The notes beneath the pieces are model-generated. The model saw only the letters and a program-made list of their open reading frames with translations. It was not told where the DNA came from and did not search any database. From Paenibacillus macerans (GTDB taxonomy: Bacteria; Bacillota; Bacilli; Paenibacillales; Paenibacillaceae), in assembly GCF_900454495.1 (NCBI RefSeq), contig NZ_UGSI01000002.1:1771001-1835000 (forward strand): a stretch of DNA of 64,000 bases, written 5' to 3'. The position numbers and the translations under genes were made by a program. This document shows positions 35,921-47,231 of this stretch, piece after piece; positions within the stretch are counted from its first letter, which is position 1; each line of letters starts with the position of its first letter.

Positions 35921-35964
35921 GGTATCAGAAAGGGCGGGGCCTATAAGCTTGTGCTCCCTGATAT
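35921..35964 (+). promoter_or_regulatory. Leader hairpin upstream of apt
   Basis: GGTATCAG pairs with CTGATATC (one G-U) enclosing 28 bases with a G-rich strand (AAAGGGCGGGGCC). No T-run follows, so it is not a simple terminator. Could be a structured apt leader; no known riboswitch class recognised. Confidence 0.35.
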
Positions 35965-36018
35965 CTAAAAAATAATCAAAGCACTGCATATTACGTAGTT
36001 ACGTAGGAGGAGATTGGA

Positions 36019-36531
36019 TTGGATTATAAAGATTACATCCGGGTGATTCCAGATTTTCCCCAGCCCGGGATCAGCTTCAAAGATATTACGACCTTGCTTA
36101 ACGACGGGGCTAAATACAAGCAGGCCATCGACGATTTGAAAAAGCTCGTTTCCGGCCTGAAGATCGACCTGATCGCCGGCCCTGAAGCGCGCGGTTTCGT
36201 CGTGGGGGCGCCGCTGGCGTATGCGCTTGGCGTCGGCTTCGTGCCGATCCGCAAAAGCGGCAAGCTTCCTTACAAGACGATTGAGGTGGAATACGATCTG
36301 GAGTACGGGAAGGACCGGCTGGCGATGCACAGCGACGCGGTGAAACCCGGCCAAAACGTGCTGATCGCCGACGACCTGTTGGCGACGGGAGGAACGATTT
36401 CGACTTCCGTAAGTCTTGTTCGCGAGCTGGGCGGCAACGTGGCGGGCACCGCGTTTCTGATCGAGCTTAGCGAATTGAACGGCCGGGCCAAATTGCCGGG
36501 CATCGAAGTATTTTCCCTTGTAACTTACTAA
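36019..36531 (+). CDS. apt: Adenine phosphoribosyltransferase
   Basis: 170 residues from TTG 36019 with TAGGAGG eight bases upstream. Purine salvage: adenine plus PRPP gives AMP. PRPP-binding motif VLIADDLLATGGT and the family blocks IPDFPQPGISFKDIT and GPEARGFVVGAPLAY are intact. Between recJ and relA as in B. subtilis, though here a permease intervenes before relA. Confidence 0.96.
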   Translation: MDYKDYIRVIPDFPQPGISFKDITTLLNDGAKYKQAIDDLKKLVSGLKIDLIAGPEARGFVVGAPLAYALGVGFVPIRKSGKLPYKTIEVEYDLEYGKDRLAMHSDAVKPGQNVLIADDLLATGGTISTSVSLVRELGGNVAGTAFLIELSELNGRAKLPGIEVFSLVTY

Positions 36532-36540
36532 AATGAAAAA

Positions 36541-36578
36541 AAGGCCGAGCAGGATTTGTTCCTGGCTCGGTCTTTTAT
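36541..36578 (+). terminator. Terminator of apt
   Basis: GGCCGAGC...AGGA pairs with TCCT...GCTCGGTC (G-U and one bulge), preceded by A-run and followed by TTTTATT. Confidence 0.78.
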
Positions 36579-36625
36579 TAAATTTAGCGGTAGCAAGGGC
36601 AAGGGCCCGACCTTAAATCGACCTT

Positions 36626-36895
36626 GAAAACGGTCTTTACAAGCCAACTACTTCGAAGAAGGCCAACCGCCGGTCTCTTTACAATAGCGGCACTTTATGT
36701 GCTTATTATCCGGAGATTAGCATGGTCCTCGTCATTAGCGGCATTTTTTGCCCCTATTTTCCAGTGAAATGGCCAGAATGCGGGTAATGCCCGGCAATCC
36801 GGGCAAATAGGGGCATCAATTACCTTTATTTCTTTCATATAGAGGGAAACCGCTGGAATAACGGCATTTTTTACCGCTATTTCCGGCGGCAATGA
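36626..36895 (+). repeat. Dispersed intergenic repeat family R1, copy 2
   Basis: Same orientation and organisation as copies at 19065 and 55233: CCAACCGCCGG lead-in, AGCGGCACTTTATGTGCTTA, ATTAGCGGCATTTTTTGCCC, and AACGGCATTTTTTACCGCTA. Fills the gap between apt and the convergent permease. No gene. Confidence 0.72.
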
Positions 36896-36914
36896 AACTA
36901 AACCGCCGGTGCGT

Positions 36915-38213
36915 TTAGTCCGCTTTATGCGCGGCTTCTTCCTTTTCGTTCGACCAGCCCAGCACCTGAATCAGCTTGAAGAACAAGCTGAGCAGAACGC
37001 CGACGATCGTGGCCAGAGCCATTCCTTTCAGTTCGACGTTGCCCATCGTCAGCTTTGTTCCGCTGAGGCCGATGACGAGCACGACCGTGGCCAGCAGCAT
37101 ATTGGTAGGCTTGGAGAAATCGACCTTTTGCTCGACGAAAATCCGCAGGCCGGAGGCGGCGATGACGCCGAACAGCAGGAGCGAAACGCCCCCCATGACC
37201 GGTCCCGGAATGCAGGCGACGATCGCCGAAAATTTGCCCGAGAAGGAGAGCAGGATAGCAAAGATGGCCGCTCCGCCGATGACGAACACGGAATATACTT
37301 TGGTGAGCGCCATCACGCCGATATTTTCGCCGTATGTCGTGTTTGGCGTAGAGCCTACGAAACCGGACAGGATGGTCGAAATGCCGTTCCCGAGCAAAGA
37401 ACGGTGAAGCCCCGGATCCTTGGACAAGTCTTTGCCGACGATATTGCTCGTGACGAGCAGGTGTCCGATATGCTCAACGATTACGACGAGCGCCACAGGG
37501 ATGATCGTGATGATGGCCGGCAGGCTCCACTGCGGCGTGGTCACCGTCGGCAGCGAAATCCAATTCGCTGCGGCGATCTTGGCGGTATCGACTTGCCTCA
37601 GGACTAAAGCCAGCACATAACCGACGACGATCCCGATCAGGATATGTATGATTTTGGGGAATCCGCGGAACAGTACGGCGCCCAGCACGGTTACGCCCAG
37701 CGTAATCAGCGACAGCATGATGCTGGTCGGATCGGGGGTCCAAGGTTTGGCCGGATCGCTGTTGATCCAGCCGGCCATGCCCGCCGCCACCGGAATGAGC
37801 TCGAGGCCGATCAGCGCGACGATGGCGCCCATGGCCGCCGGAGGGAACACGACGTCAATCCACGCGGTGCCGGCATACTTGACCAGGAGCGCGATGACGG
37901 AGAAAATGACGCCGGTAACGATAAAAGCGCCGAGCGCCATGGCGTAACCGTTCCCCGGATTGTTCGTAAGGACCAGGGTCACCGGAGAGATAAACGCAAA
38001 GCTGGAACCGAGATAAGCGGGGATTTTCCCTTTACAGATCAAAATATAAAGCAAGGTGCCGATGCCGTTCATCAGCAGGATCATGCCGGGGTCGACGCCG
38101 AACAGGTTCGGGACGAGCACGGTGCTTCCGAACATGGCGAACAAATGCTGCAAGCTCAGCAGAACGCCGGGGCCGAAAGGAACTTTTTCGTTAACTTGAA
38201 TTTCGCGTTGCAA
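36915..38213 (-). CDS. Nucleobase:cation symporter-2 family permease (uracil type)
   Basis: 432 residues from TTG 38213 (AGAGGAG nine bases upstream). About 14 membrane segments with NCS2 marks: LLSLQHLFAMFGSTVLVPNL at the N-terminus, GSSFAFISPV, and GGVSLLLFGVIAASGLRIF. The wording FGSTVLVPNLFGVDPG favours uracil permeases (UraA/PyrP) over xanthine or uric acid carriers. No PyrR-type attenuator or purine riboswitch was seen in its leader. Next to apt, consistent with base salvage. Runs opposite to relA with a 308-base divergent gap that holds no recognisable gene. Confidence 0.83.
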   Translation of the reverse strand: MQREIQVNEKVPFGPGVLLSLQHLFAMFGSTVLVPNLFGVDPGMILLMNGIGTLLYILICKGKIPAYLGSSFAFISPVTLVLTNNPGNGYAMALGAFIVTGVIFSVIALLVKYAGTAWIDVVFPPAAMGAIVALIGLELIPVAAGMAGWINSDPAKPWTPDPTSIMLSLITLGVTVLGAVLFRGFPKIIHILIGIVVGYVLALVLRQVDTAKIAAANWISLPTVTTPQWSLPAIITIIPVALVVIVEHIGHLLVTSNIVGKDLSKDPGLHRSLLGNGISTILSGFVGSTPNTTYGENIGVMALTKVYSVFVIGGAAIFAILLSFSGKFSAIVACIPGPVMGGVSLLLFGVIAASGLRIFVEQKVDFSKPTNMLLATVVLVIGLSGTKLTMGNVELKGMALATIVGVLLSLFFKLIQVLGWSNEKEEAAHKAD

Positions 38214-38521
38214 CCAGGACCACTCCTCTAAATTTAAACGTTCATAGGATAACTATCCTTAATAGATTAAATACATTGCCGTCATATTTCAACAAGAAAT
38301 TACTTGGACGTGTCATTTTCCATAACATCTCCTGCCCGGCCATTTGACATGCATTGTGGTATCCGCCCATGCCGGAAAAGCCTGGAACCGCCGGACGGCC
38401 GGTAGTTGACGAGAGGGGGCGCAAGAGTCATAATTATAGGAAATCAAAATAAGGCGATTTATGCTCTTGTATGGGTTTTTTCAGCATATTTTCATATAGA
38501 AAGGAATCGAACGGGATCTCA

Positions 38522-40699
38522 ATGGGCATAGAGCAATTACTCGAAAAGGCGTCTGCCTATATAAAGGAACCGGAGCTTCAGCGTATACGGGTAGCGTACG
38601 AGTTTGCGGAGCAGGCCCATCACGGACAGGTCCGCAAATCCGGAGAGCCGTATATTCTTCACCCCCTTGCGGTGGCCGATATCGTGGTTAACATGCAGAT
38701 GGATGCACTGTCGATCATTGCGGCCTTGCTTCATGATGTCGTAGAGGACACTACCGTGTCCTTGAAAGAGATACAGGAACAATTCGGAAATGACTGCGCC
38801 CTGCTTGTCGACGGGCTGACGAAACTGGAACGGATCAAATTCAGATCCAAAGAAGAGCAGCAAAACGAAAACTACCGGAAAATGTTTATCGCCATGGCTC
38901 AGGACATCCGCGTGATCGTGATCAAGCTTGCGGACCGTCTGCACAATATGCGGACGCTGAAATATCAGTCGGAGGAGAGCCAGCGGCGGATCGCTTATGA
39001 AACATTGGAAATTTTTTGCCCAATCGCCAATAGATTGGGTATTTCCGCGATCAAATGGGAGATGGAAGATATCGCGCTAAGGTATCTCAATCCTCAACAG
39101 TACTACCGGATCGCCAACTTAATGCGCAAGAAGCGGGCCGAACGCGAGGAATACATCAAAAACGTCATCGCCCGCATCGCCGAAAAGCTGGAGGAAATGG
39201 GCGTGCAGGCCGATTTGTCCGGCCGGCCGAAGCATATTTACAGCGTATACAAGAAAATGACGACGAAAAACAAGCAGTTCAACGAAATTTACGATCTGCT
39301 GGCCATTCGCATCATCGTGGAAAATATCAAGGATTGCTATGCAACCTTGGGCATAATCCATACGTTGTGGAAACCGATGCCGGGGCGGTTCAAGGATTAC
39401 ATTGCGATGCCCAAGGCCAATATGTACCAGTCGCTGCACACGACGGTCGTCGGCCCTAACGGGGAGCCGACCGAGGTGCAGATCCGCACCTGGGAAATGC
39501 ACCGGACGGCGGAATACGGGATCGCGGCCCATTGGGCTTATAAAGAGGGATCGGGCGACAACGGCCTGGTAAACAAAATTACGTTCTTCAACGAAATTTT
39601 GGAGCTGCAGCATGAGGCGAAGGACGCCTCCGAATTTGTGGAATCGCTCAAAATGGATTTCTTCTCCGACCTGGTGTTTGTGTTTACGCCGTCCGGGGAA
39701 GTCATCGAGCTGCCGGCCGGCTCCGTCCCGCTCGATTTCGCCTACCGGATTCATACCGAGGTGGGCAACCGGACGATCGGCGCCAAGGTGAACGGGCGCA
39801 TCGTACCGCTCGACCATCGTCTGAAAACGGGCGATATCGTTGAGATTCTGACCTCGAAGCATTCCTACGGGCCAAGCCAGGATTGGCTTAAAATCGCCCA
39901 GTCCTCCCATGCCCGAAGCAAAATCAAGCAATGGTTCAAAAAAGAGAAGCGGGAGGAGAACGTCGAAAAGGGGCGCGAAGCGATCGAACGCGAACTGAAA
40001 CGCGCCGGGATCGAGCCGCCTTCGTTTATGACGGACGAGAAGCTGCTCGAGGCGGCCAAGAAGTACGCTTTCAACGACATCGACGACATGCTGTCGGCCA
40101 TCGGGTTTGGCGGCATTACCGCCTCCCAGATCGTCACCAAGCTGACCGAAAAGCTGCGCAAGGAGCAGGAGGAGGCTGCGGGCCATATCGAATTGACCTC
40201 CGAGGTCAAGGAAGTGAAGGCTCCGGAAGACCGCAAGCATCGTCCGACGAACGGTGTGGTCGTGAAAGGCATCGACAACTTGCTGGTGCGGTTTGCCCGC
40301 TGCTGCAATCCTGTGCCGGGCGACGAAATCGTCGGATACATCACCCGCGGCCGCGGGGTTTCCGTGCACCGCAGCGACTGCCCGAACATCCCGGCGGGAA
40401 CCGATGGGGGAGAAGCGGCCCGCGTGATCGAGGTGGAATGGGAGAACGCGATCGAAGCGAATTACAACGTCGATATCGAGATTACCGGCCACGACCGCCG
40501 CAACTTCCTGAACGAAGTGCTGCAGGCGGTTTCGGAAAGCAAAACGAACATTTCGGCCGTGTCCGGCCGTTCGGATAAAAATAAAATGGTTTTTGTGCAT
40601 ATGACGATTTTGATCCGCAACACCGATCACCTGCAATCCGTGGTGGAGAAAATCAAGCGGGTCAAAGATGTGTATACGGTGCACCGGATTATGCAATAG
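38522..40699 (+). CDS. relA: Bifunctional (p)ppGpp synthetase/hydrolase Rel
   Basis: 725 residues from ATG 38522 (MGIEQLLEKA); an upstream ATG at 38471 has no ribosome binding site. HD hydrolase domain intact (HGQVRKSGEPYILHP, then LLHDVVEDT). The synthetase domain has RFKDYIAMPKANMYQSLHTT, whose RxKD motif marks a bifunctional Rel, and EVQIRT. TGS domain near 390-450, a zinc-finger region with RCCNPVPGDEI, and an ACT domain at the end. Controls the stringent response. Length close to B. subtilis RelA (734). Confidence 0.95.
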   Translation: MGIEQLLEKASAYIKEPELQRIRVAYEFAEQAHHGQVRKSGEPYILHPLAVADIVVNMQMDALSIIAALLHDVVEDTTVSLKEIQEQFGNDCALLVDGLTKLERIKFRSKEEQQNENYRKMFIAMAQDIRVIVIKLADRLHNMRTLKYQSEESQRRIAYETLEIFCPIANRLGISAIKWEMEDIALRYLNPQQYYRIANLMRKKRAEREEYIKNVIARIAEKLEEMGVQADLSGRPKHIYSVYKKMTTKNKQFNEIYDLLAIRIIVENIKDCYATLGIIHTLWKPMPGRFKDYIAMPKANMYQSLHTTVVGPNGEPTEVQIRTWEMHRTAEYGIAAHWAYKEGSGDNGLVNKITFFNEILELQHEAKDASEFVESLKMDFFSDLVFVFTPSGEVIELPAGSVPLDFAYRIHTEVGNRTIGAKVNGRIVPLDHRLKTGDIVEILTSKHSYGPSQDWLKIAQSSHARSKIKQWFKKEKREENVEKGREAIERELKRAGIEPPSFMTDEKLLEAAKKYAFNDIDDMLSAIGFGGITASQIVTKLTEKLRKEQEEAAGHIELTSEVKEVKAPEDRKHRPTNGVVVKGIDNLLVRFARCCNPVPGDEIVGYITRGRGVSVHRSDCPNIPAGTDGGEAARVIEVEWENAIEANYNVDIEITGHDRRNFLNEVLQAVSESKTNISAVSGRSDKNKMVFVHMTILIRNTDHLQSVVEKIKRVKDVYTVHRIMQ

Positions 40700-40720
40700 C
40701 CGAGTTGAAAGGTGAAGACG

Positions 40721-41170
40721 ATGAGAATTGTGGTTCAGCGCTGCCGGCAAGCCCGCGTCACGGTAGAGGGAGAAACGATCGGCTCCATCGGGCGGGGCTT
40801 AATGCTGCTGGTCGGCGTTACGCATGAGGATACGGAACGGGATGCCGCTTATTTGGCCGAAAAAATCGCCGGTTTGCGCATTTTTGAAGACGAAGCCGGC
40901 AAAATGAATCTTAGCGTGACGGATATCGGCGGAGCCATTTTGTCCGTGTCGCAGTTTACGCTGTACGGCGATTGCCGAAGCGGCAAGCGTCCGAGCTTCA
41001 CTGCGGCCGCCCGGCCGGAAACCGCCGAGCCGCTTTACGAGCGGTTTAATGCGATGCTCCGGGAGAAAGGGCTGACGGTGGAAACCGGCAAATTCGGGGC
41101 CGACATGAACGTCGAGCTCGTCAATTGGGGGCCGGTCACGCTGATTTTGGACAGCCCTGGCGGAGCTTAA
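40721..41170 (+). CDS. dtd: D-aminoacyl-tRNA deacylase
   Basis: 149 residues from ATG 40721 with AAAGGTG. Removes D-amino acids (and glycine from tRNA-Ala) from mischarged tRNA. Both catalytic signatures are present: VSQFTLYGDCRSGKRPSF and NWGPVT. Follows relA by 21 bases, as in most Firmicutes. Confidence 0.95.
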   Translation: MRIVVQRCRQARVTVEGETIGSIGRGLMLLVGVTHEDTERDAAYLAEKIAGLRIFEDEAGKMNLSVTDIGGAILSVSQFTLYGDCRSGKRPSFTAAARPETAEPLYERFNAMLREKGLTVETGKFGADMNVELVNWGPVTLILDSPGGA

Positions 41171-41234
41171 GCGCGAGCTTGTTGGGGCTTGTTCGAGCTT
41201 GCAGGACGACCTGACGCTCCGGCAGCGTTTCCAA

Positions 41235-41745
41235 CCCTAACGGACACCAGCGCCGTTATTTCGATGAAGACGACCGTTTTCAAAATGTAACGGACACCAC
41301 AGACCTTATTCGGTATTGATGTGCGCGTATCCGGCCTTTTTTGAGCAAATAGAGGCTCTCCTGTCCGTTAGAAATGAAAAAGAGCACTAGTGTTGCATTA
41401 ACTTTCAATCTAGACAACTTGCAGCCCTGATCCATTTCAGATTTCCTGGGATCCAGACTTTCTGGGGAAATGATCATGTTTTCAAGCCGATAATGCGCCC
41501 GCCGGAAATCTAACGGTTGTGATCGCCGTTATTTGCCTGAATCTAAGCAAACTGAGCCGGATTTAAGTGAAATAAGCGCTCCGGCAACCGTTACAATTTG
41601 AAATCAACGTTTTTGGAACAAATAATGTTTGTGGCAACCGTTAGAATACCGGTGTGGCTAGAAAATGTATCTTGTCAGATTTAATGCAACGCCAGTGGAA
41701 AAAGAGCCTTTTTTCGGGCAAATAAGGTTGTCTAGTCCGTTAGCC
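41235..41745. repeat. Intergenic repeat family R2 cluster (several TAACGG units)
   Basis: Two blocks. 41235-41395 and 41705-41745 hold units TAACGGACACCAGCGCCGTTATTTC in both orientations. 41495-41695 (TCTAACGGTTGTGATCGCCGTT ... AATGTATCTTGTCAGATTTA) is repeated in inverted orientation at 57750-57995. Units of about 25 bases start TAACGG and end in CTTATTT-like sequence. No gene is visible between dtd and 41848. Confidence 0.68.
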
Positions 41746-41847
41746 TTCATGAGGTCGGATATCTGCTGCCGAAGAGGGATAATTGGGGCTTGCCGAGGGT
41801 ACACTTGAGGGTACCAACAACGATGTCCTGAAGGAGCCCACAACCCT

Positions 41848-42015
41848 ATGCGTCAATCGACAAAGTCCAAAGCTTGGCGGAGCGTTCCGCTGCTGGCGGC
41901 GGGAGACCGCGGTGAAGCCCGCATGCTGGCGCGTGCGGCGGAACCGGAAGCCTACGAGCTGATCCCGCGGGAGGTTAAGCCGTCCGCCGAGTGGCTTCCG
42001 CGCCCGGGAAGCTGA
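41848..42015 (+). CDS. Possible 55-residue protein
   Basis: Open frame from ATG 41848 with AAGGAG 11 bases upstream: begins MRQSTKSKAWRSVPLLAAGD and ends EVKPSAEWLPRPGS. GC-rich third positions resemble neighbouring genes, and a strong terminator follows at 42058, which supports a transcript. No known family recognised. Could be chance. Confidence 0.35.
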   Translation: MRQSTKSKAWRSVPLLAAGDRGEARMLARAAEPEAYELIPREVKPSAEWLPRPGS

Positions 42016-42057
42016 ACGCTGTCATTATAGCGGTGGCGAGAAGTGGAAATAATAACA

Positions 42058-42103
42058 AAACGCAAGCGTAGGAGTAAAATGCTCTCCTGGCTTGCGTTTT
42101 TGG
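42058..42103 (+). terminator. Strong intrinsic terminator
   Basis: AAAACGCAAGC...AGGAG pairs with CTCCT..GCTTGCGTTTTT; A-run before and T-run after make it usable from both sides. Confidence 0.85.
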
Positions 42104-42218
42104 CTTTATCGGGCAATTCGCCACATTCGTCATAAACTCTCCCGATTCGGGCAATAACAAGCAAAGAATCGTTCGGCGATCGATGCTTACACCCGAGATG
42201 AAGGAGAGATGATCAAGC

Positions 42219-42677
42219 ATGACCAAACATATCCAGGCTTATTTCCGAACCGAAGACCAGGTGGAGGGGGCGCGAATCGGCCTGCTCTCGTACGCGCCGA
42301 ACCAGGTAGAGGCGGGGCATACGGACGACAGAACGGGCGAAGATAACAAGCTGCTGGTGCAACTGCTTCCCGTTCCCAATGGCTCGATGAATTCCGGCGG
42401 CACCGTTGGACTGCCGCTTCCCGGAACGCTGCGGGGCGGCCAAAGCGCGCTTCCGGTATTCGCTTTCGGTGACCGGGGGGCTGGCGACGCTTTGAACGGA
42501 GAGCACAGCGAGGCGGTGGCCGGCGAGCGGGAAATGGACCCGGCCCGGAACGTCGTGAATACCGGGGACGGGCCGGAAGGCTGGAAATATGTGCTCAGCG
42601 CGGCGGTAAAAGATGAGGATTACGACAGGATCGTGCAAAAATTGCGCGCCCACGGAGCGTATATTCCTATAGGTTAA
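42219..42677 (+). CDS. Hypothetical protein of 152 residues
   Basis: ATG 42219 follows GGAGAG. The N-terminus (MTKHIQAYFRTEDQVEGARI) and C-terminus (YVLSAAVKDEDYDRIVQKLR, then AHGAY) each look like a beta-alpha-beta half, similar in style to general-stress YflT-type proteins that begin with an EDQVEGA-like helix. The middle (about 45-110) is Gly/Pro-rich and probably disordered. No catalytic motif seen. Monocistronic between two terminators. Function unknown. Confidence 0.65.
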   Translation: MTKHIQAYFRTEDQVEGARIGLLSYAPNQVEAGHTDDRTGEDNKLLVQLLPVPNGSMNSGGTVGLPLPGTLRGGQSALPVFAFGDRGAGDALNGEHSEAVAGEREMDPARNVVNTGDGPEGWKYVLSAAVKDEDYDRIVQKLRAHGAYIPIG

Positions 42678-42779
42678 GCCATGCTGTAATATAACTGTAA
42701 TATTAGATTCATGATCCCTTAACATAAGCTGTTTATAATAACAGCATGACCCCCTTTTTAATACAATATATACCTTTGG

Positions 42780-42810
42780 ACCTGCACCCCGTTGGTGACA
42801 GGTTTTTTTC
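42780..42810 (+). terminator. Terminator after the 152-residue hypothetical gene
   Basis: ACCTG.ACC pairs with GGT..CAGGT, then seven T. Lies about 100 bases after the stop. Confidence 0.7.
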
Positions 42811-42838
42811 TTTAATCCGACATTTTTGTTGAGCAGAC

Positions 42839-42867
42839 TTGACTTTAGCGCGGTGGTTACATACAAT
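42839..42867 (+). promoter_or_regulatory. Sigma-A promoter of the hisS-aspS leader
   Basis: TTGACT (42839-42844), 17 bases, TACAAT (42862-42867). Transcription would start near 42874, giving a leader of about 480 nt before hisS. Confidence 0.75.
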
Positions 42868-42934
42868 CAAGAAATAACAGTTGATGTCACCCCCTGGTAT
42901 GGGGCGCCAATTGAAATAAATAAATGTATGATAG

Positions 42935-43325
42935 CAATTCGATGACGGGACAGAGTAATTCGACCCCACACCCGCAGAGAGGGATCCCGAGTCTTCGTGG
43001 CGATAGGCGCTCTTTAGGAGCCGCTATCCGCTTATGAAGCAGGCTGGAAGGATTCCGGTGATGATTGAACGAAAGACTTCCCCGAGAACCGGCGGCGAAA
43101 TGCGGTGAGCGGCACCTTAACAGGCTTCCGCTACGGCAAAGTAGACGTACGGCGTAGGCGGGCGATAACCGCTTAAAGCGAATCCCTTTTTCGCATGCAG
43201 CATTGCCGTTATCACGGCTGGTGTTGCACGAATCAGGAATTCGGAATGTGGGTGGCACCACGGGTGATTTGGAAACCAGTCTCTCGTCCCTGTTTGCATC
43301 AAACAGGAACGGGAGTTTTTTATTT
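42935..43325 (+). promoter_or_regulatory. T-box leader controlling hisS-aspS
   Basis: Leader opens with GATGACGGGACAGAGTAA (the GA-rich/AGTA elements of Stem I) and an AGAGAGG element. The T-box core GTGGGTGGCACCACGGG is at about 43248-43264, followed by the terminator CTCTCGTCCCTGTTT / AAACAGGAACGGGAG and TTTTTT (43281-43321). Uncharged tRNA binding would stabilise the antiterminator and allow expression of the synthetases. The specifier codon could not be placed with certainty; a GAC within GAACGAAAGAC near the end of Stem I would suit aspartate. Confidence 0.85.
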
Positions 43326-43355
43326 TGATGAGCAATTTAGGATGGAGGATGAACT

Positions 43356-44600
<1,245 letters not shown>

Positions 44601-44607
44601 TCAATAG

Positions 44608-44622
44608 ATGACTTTTTAAACA
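44608..44622 (+). repeat. Degenerate solo end of the TIR-bounded repeat
   Basis: GATGACTTTTTAAAC resembles the right end of the element before recJ (GATGACTTTTTGAAC), again just ahead of a ribosome binding site, here that of aspS. Only the end is present; one base differs. Confidence 0.4.
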
Positions 44623-44646
44623 ACATATAATAAGGAGTGTTTTTAC

Positions 44647-46428
<1,782 letters not shown>

Positions 46429-46475
46429 ACAACATGAAATGCCATACATGCCATATTTCGGGAGGTGCTTAGACC

Positions 46476-47231
46476 ATGCTTCATCAATTTTCACGGACCG
46501 AGCTGGCGATCGGGGCGGAAGGGCTGGACGTATTGAAAAAAAGCACCGTCGCCGTGCTCGGCATCGGCGGGGTCGGTTCGATCGCCGTCGAAGCTTTGGC
46601 CCGGACGGGGATTGGCCGCATCATCCTAATCGATAAGGACGTCGTCGACGTTACCAACATCAACCGCCAAATCCATGCGCTGACGACGACGATCGGCCAG
46701 AAGAAGGCGGATCTGATGTGCGAGCGGGTCAAGCTGATCAATCCGGAGTGCGAAACGATCGCCCTGAATATGTTTTACACGGAAGAAACGTACGAGGAAT
46801 TGTTCAAATATGAAATCGACTACGTGCTTGACGCTTCCGATACGATCAAATACAAAATCCACCTTATCAAGGAGTGCCTGAAGCGCGGGATTCCGATTTT
46901 GTCCAGCATGGGCGCGGCCAATCGAATGGACCCGACCAAGTTCCAAGTGGCTGACATTTCCAAGACTCACATGGACCCGATGGCCCGCGTCATCCGCGCG
47001 AAATTGCGGGAAGAAGGCATCCGCAAAGGGGTCAAGGTCGTTTTCTCCACGGAGCAGCCGGTCAAGCCGCGCGCCGATGTCACGAAAAAGATCGTGCCGG
47101 AAAACGCTCCGCAAATCCGCAAAGCGAAGCAGCCGCCGGCGAGCAACTCGTTTGTCCCGCCGGTGGTGGGGCTGATCATGGTCAGCGTCGCCGTCCGCGA
47201 GCTGCTGGAACGCGGTGGAGTGCGCGTATGA
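46476..47231 (+). CDS. tcdA: tRNA threonylcarbamoyladenosine dehydratase
   Basis: 251-residue E1-like ATP-dependent enzyme (YgdL/YrvM) that cyclises t6A37 to ct6A in ANN-decoding tRNAs. ATP-binding VLGIGGVGSIAVEALARTGI, then NINRQIHAL and DASDTIKYK are typical. ATG follows GGGAGGTG. Same position after aspS as B. subtilis yrvM; the 47-bp gap leaves no room for the 6S RNA gene found there in Bacillus. Confidence 0.93.
   Translation: MLHQFSRTELAIGAEGLDVLKKSTVAVLGIGGVGSIAVEALARTGIGRIILIDKDVVDVTNINRQIHALTTTIGQKKADLMCERVKLINPECETIALNMFYTEETYEELFKYEIDYVLDASDTIKYKIHLIKECLKRGIPILSSMGAANRMDPTKFQVADISKTHMDPMARVIRAKLREEGIRKGVKVVFSTEQPVKPRADVTKKIVPENAPQIRKAKQPPASNSFVPPVVGLIMVSVAVRELLERGGVRV

Noticed and set aside
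38214..38521. PyrR attenuator or purine riboswitch before the uracil-type permease
   Set aside because: No PyrR-binding loop, purine-riboswitch core or terminator/antiterminator pair was found.
39119..40750. A 543-codon open frame on the minus strand
   Set aside because: It is fully antisense to relA, has no recognisable domain, and arises from GC-rich third positions in the real gene.
46429..46475. Possible 6S RNA gene between aspS and tcdA, as in Bacillus
   Set aside because: The gap is only 47 bases, too short for 6S RNA; no candidate fold was recognised in nearby gaps.
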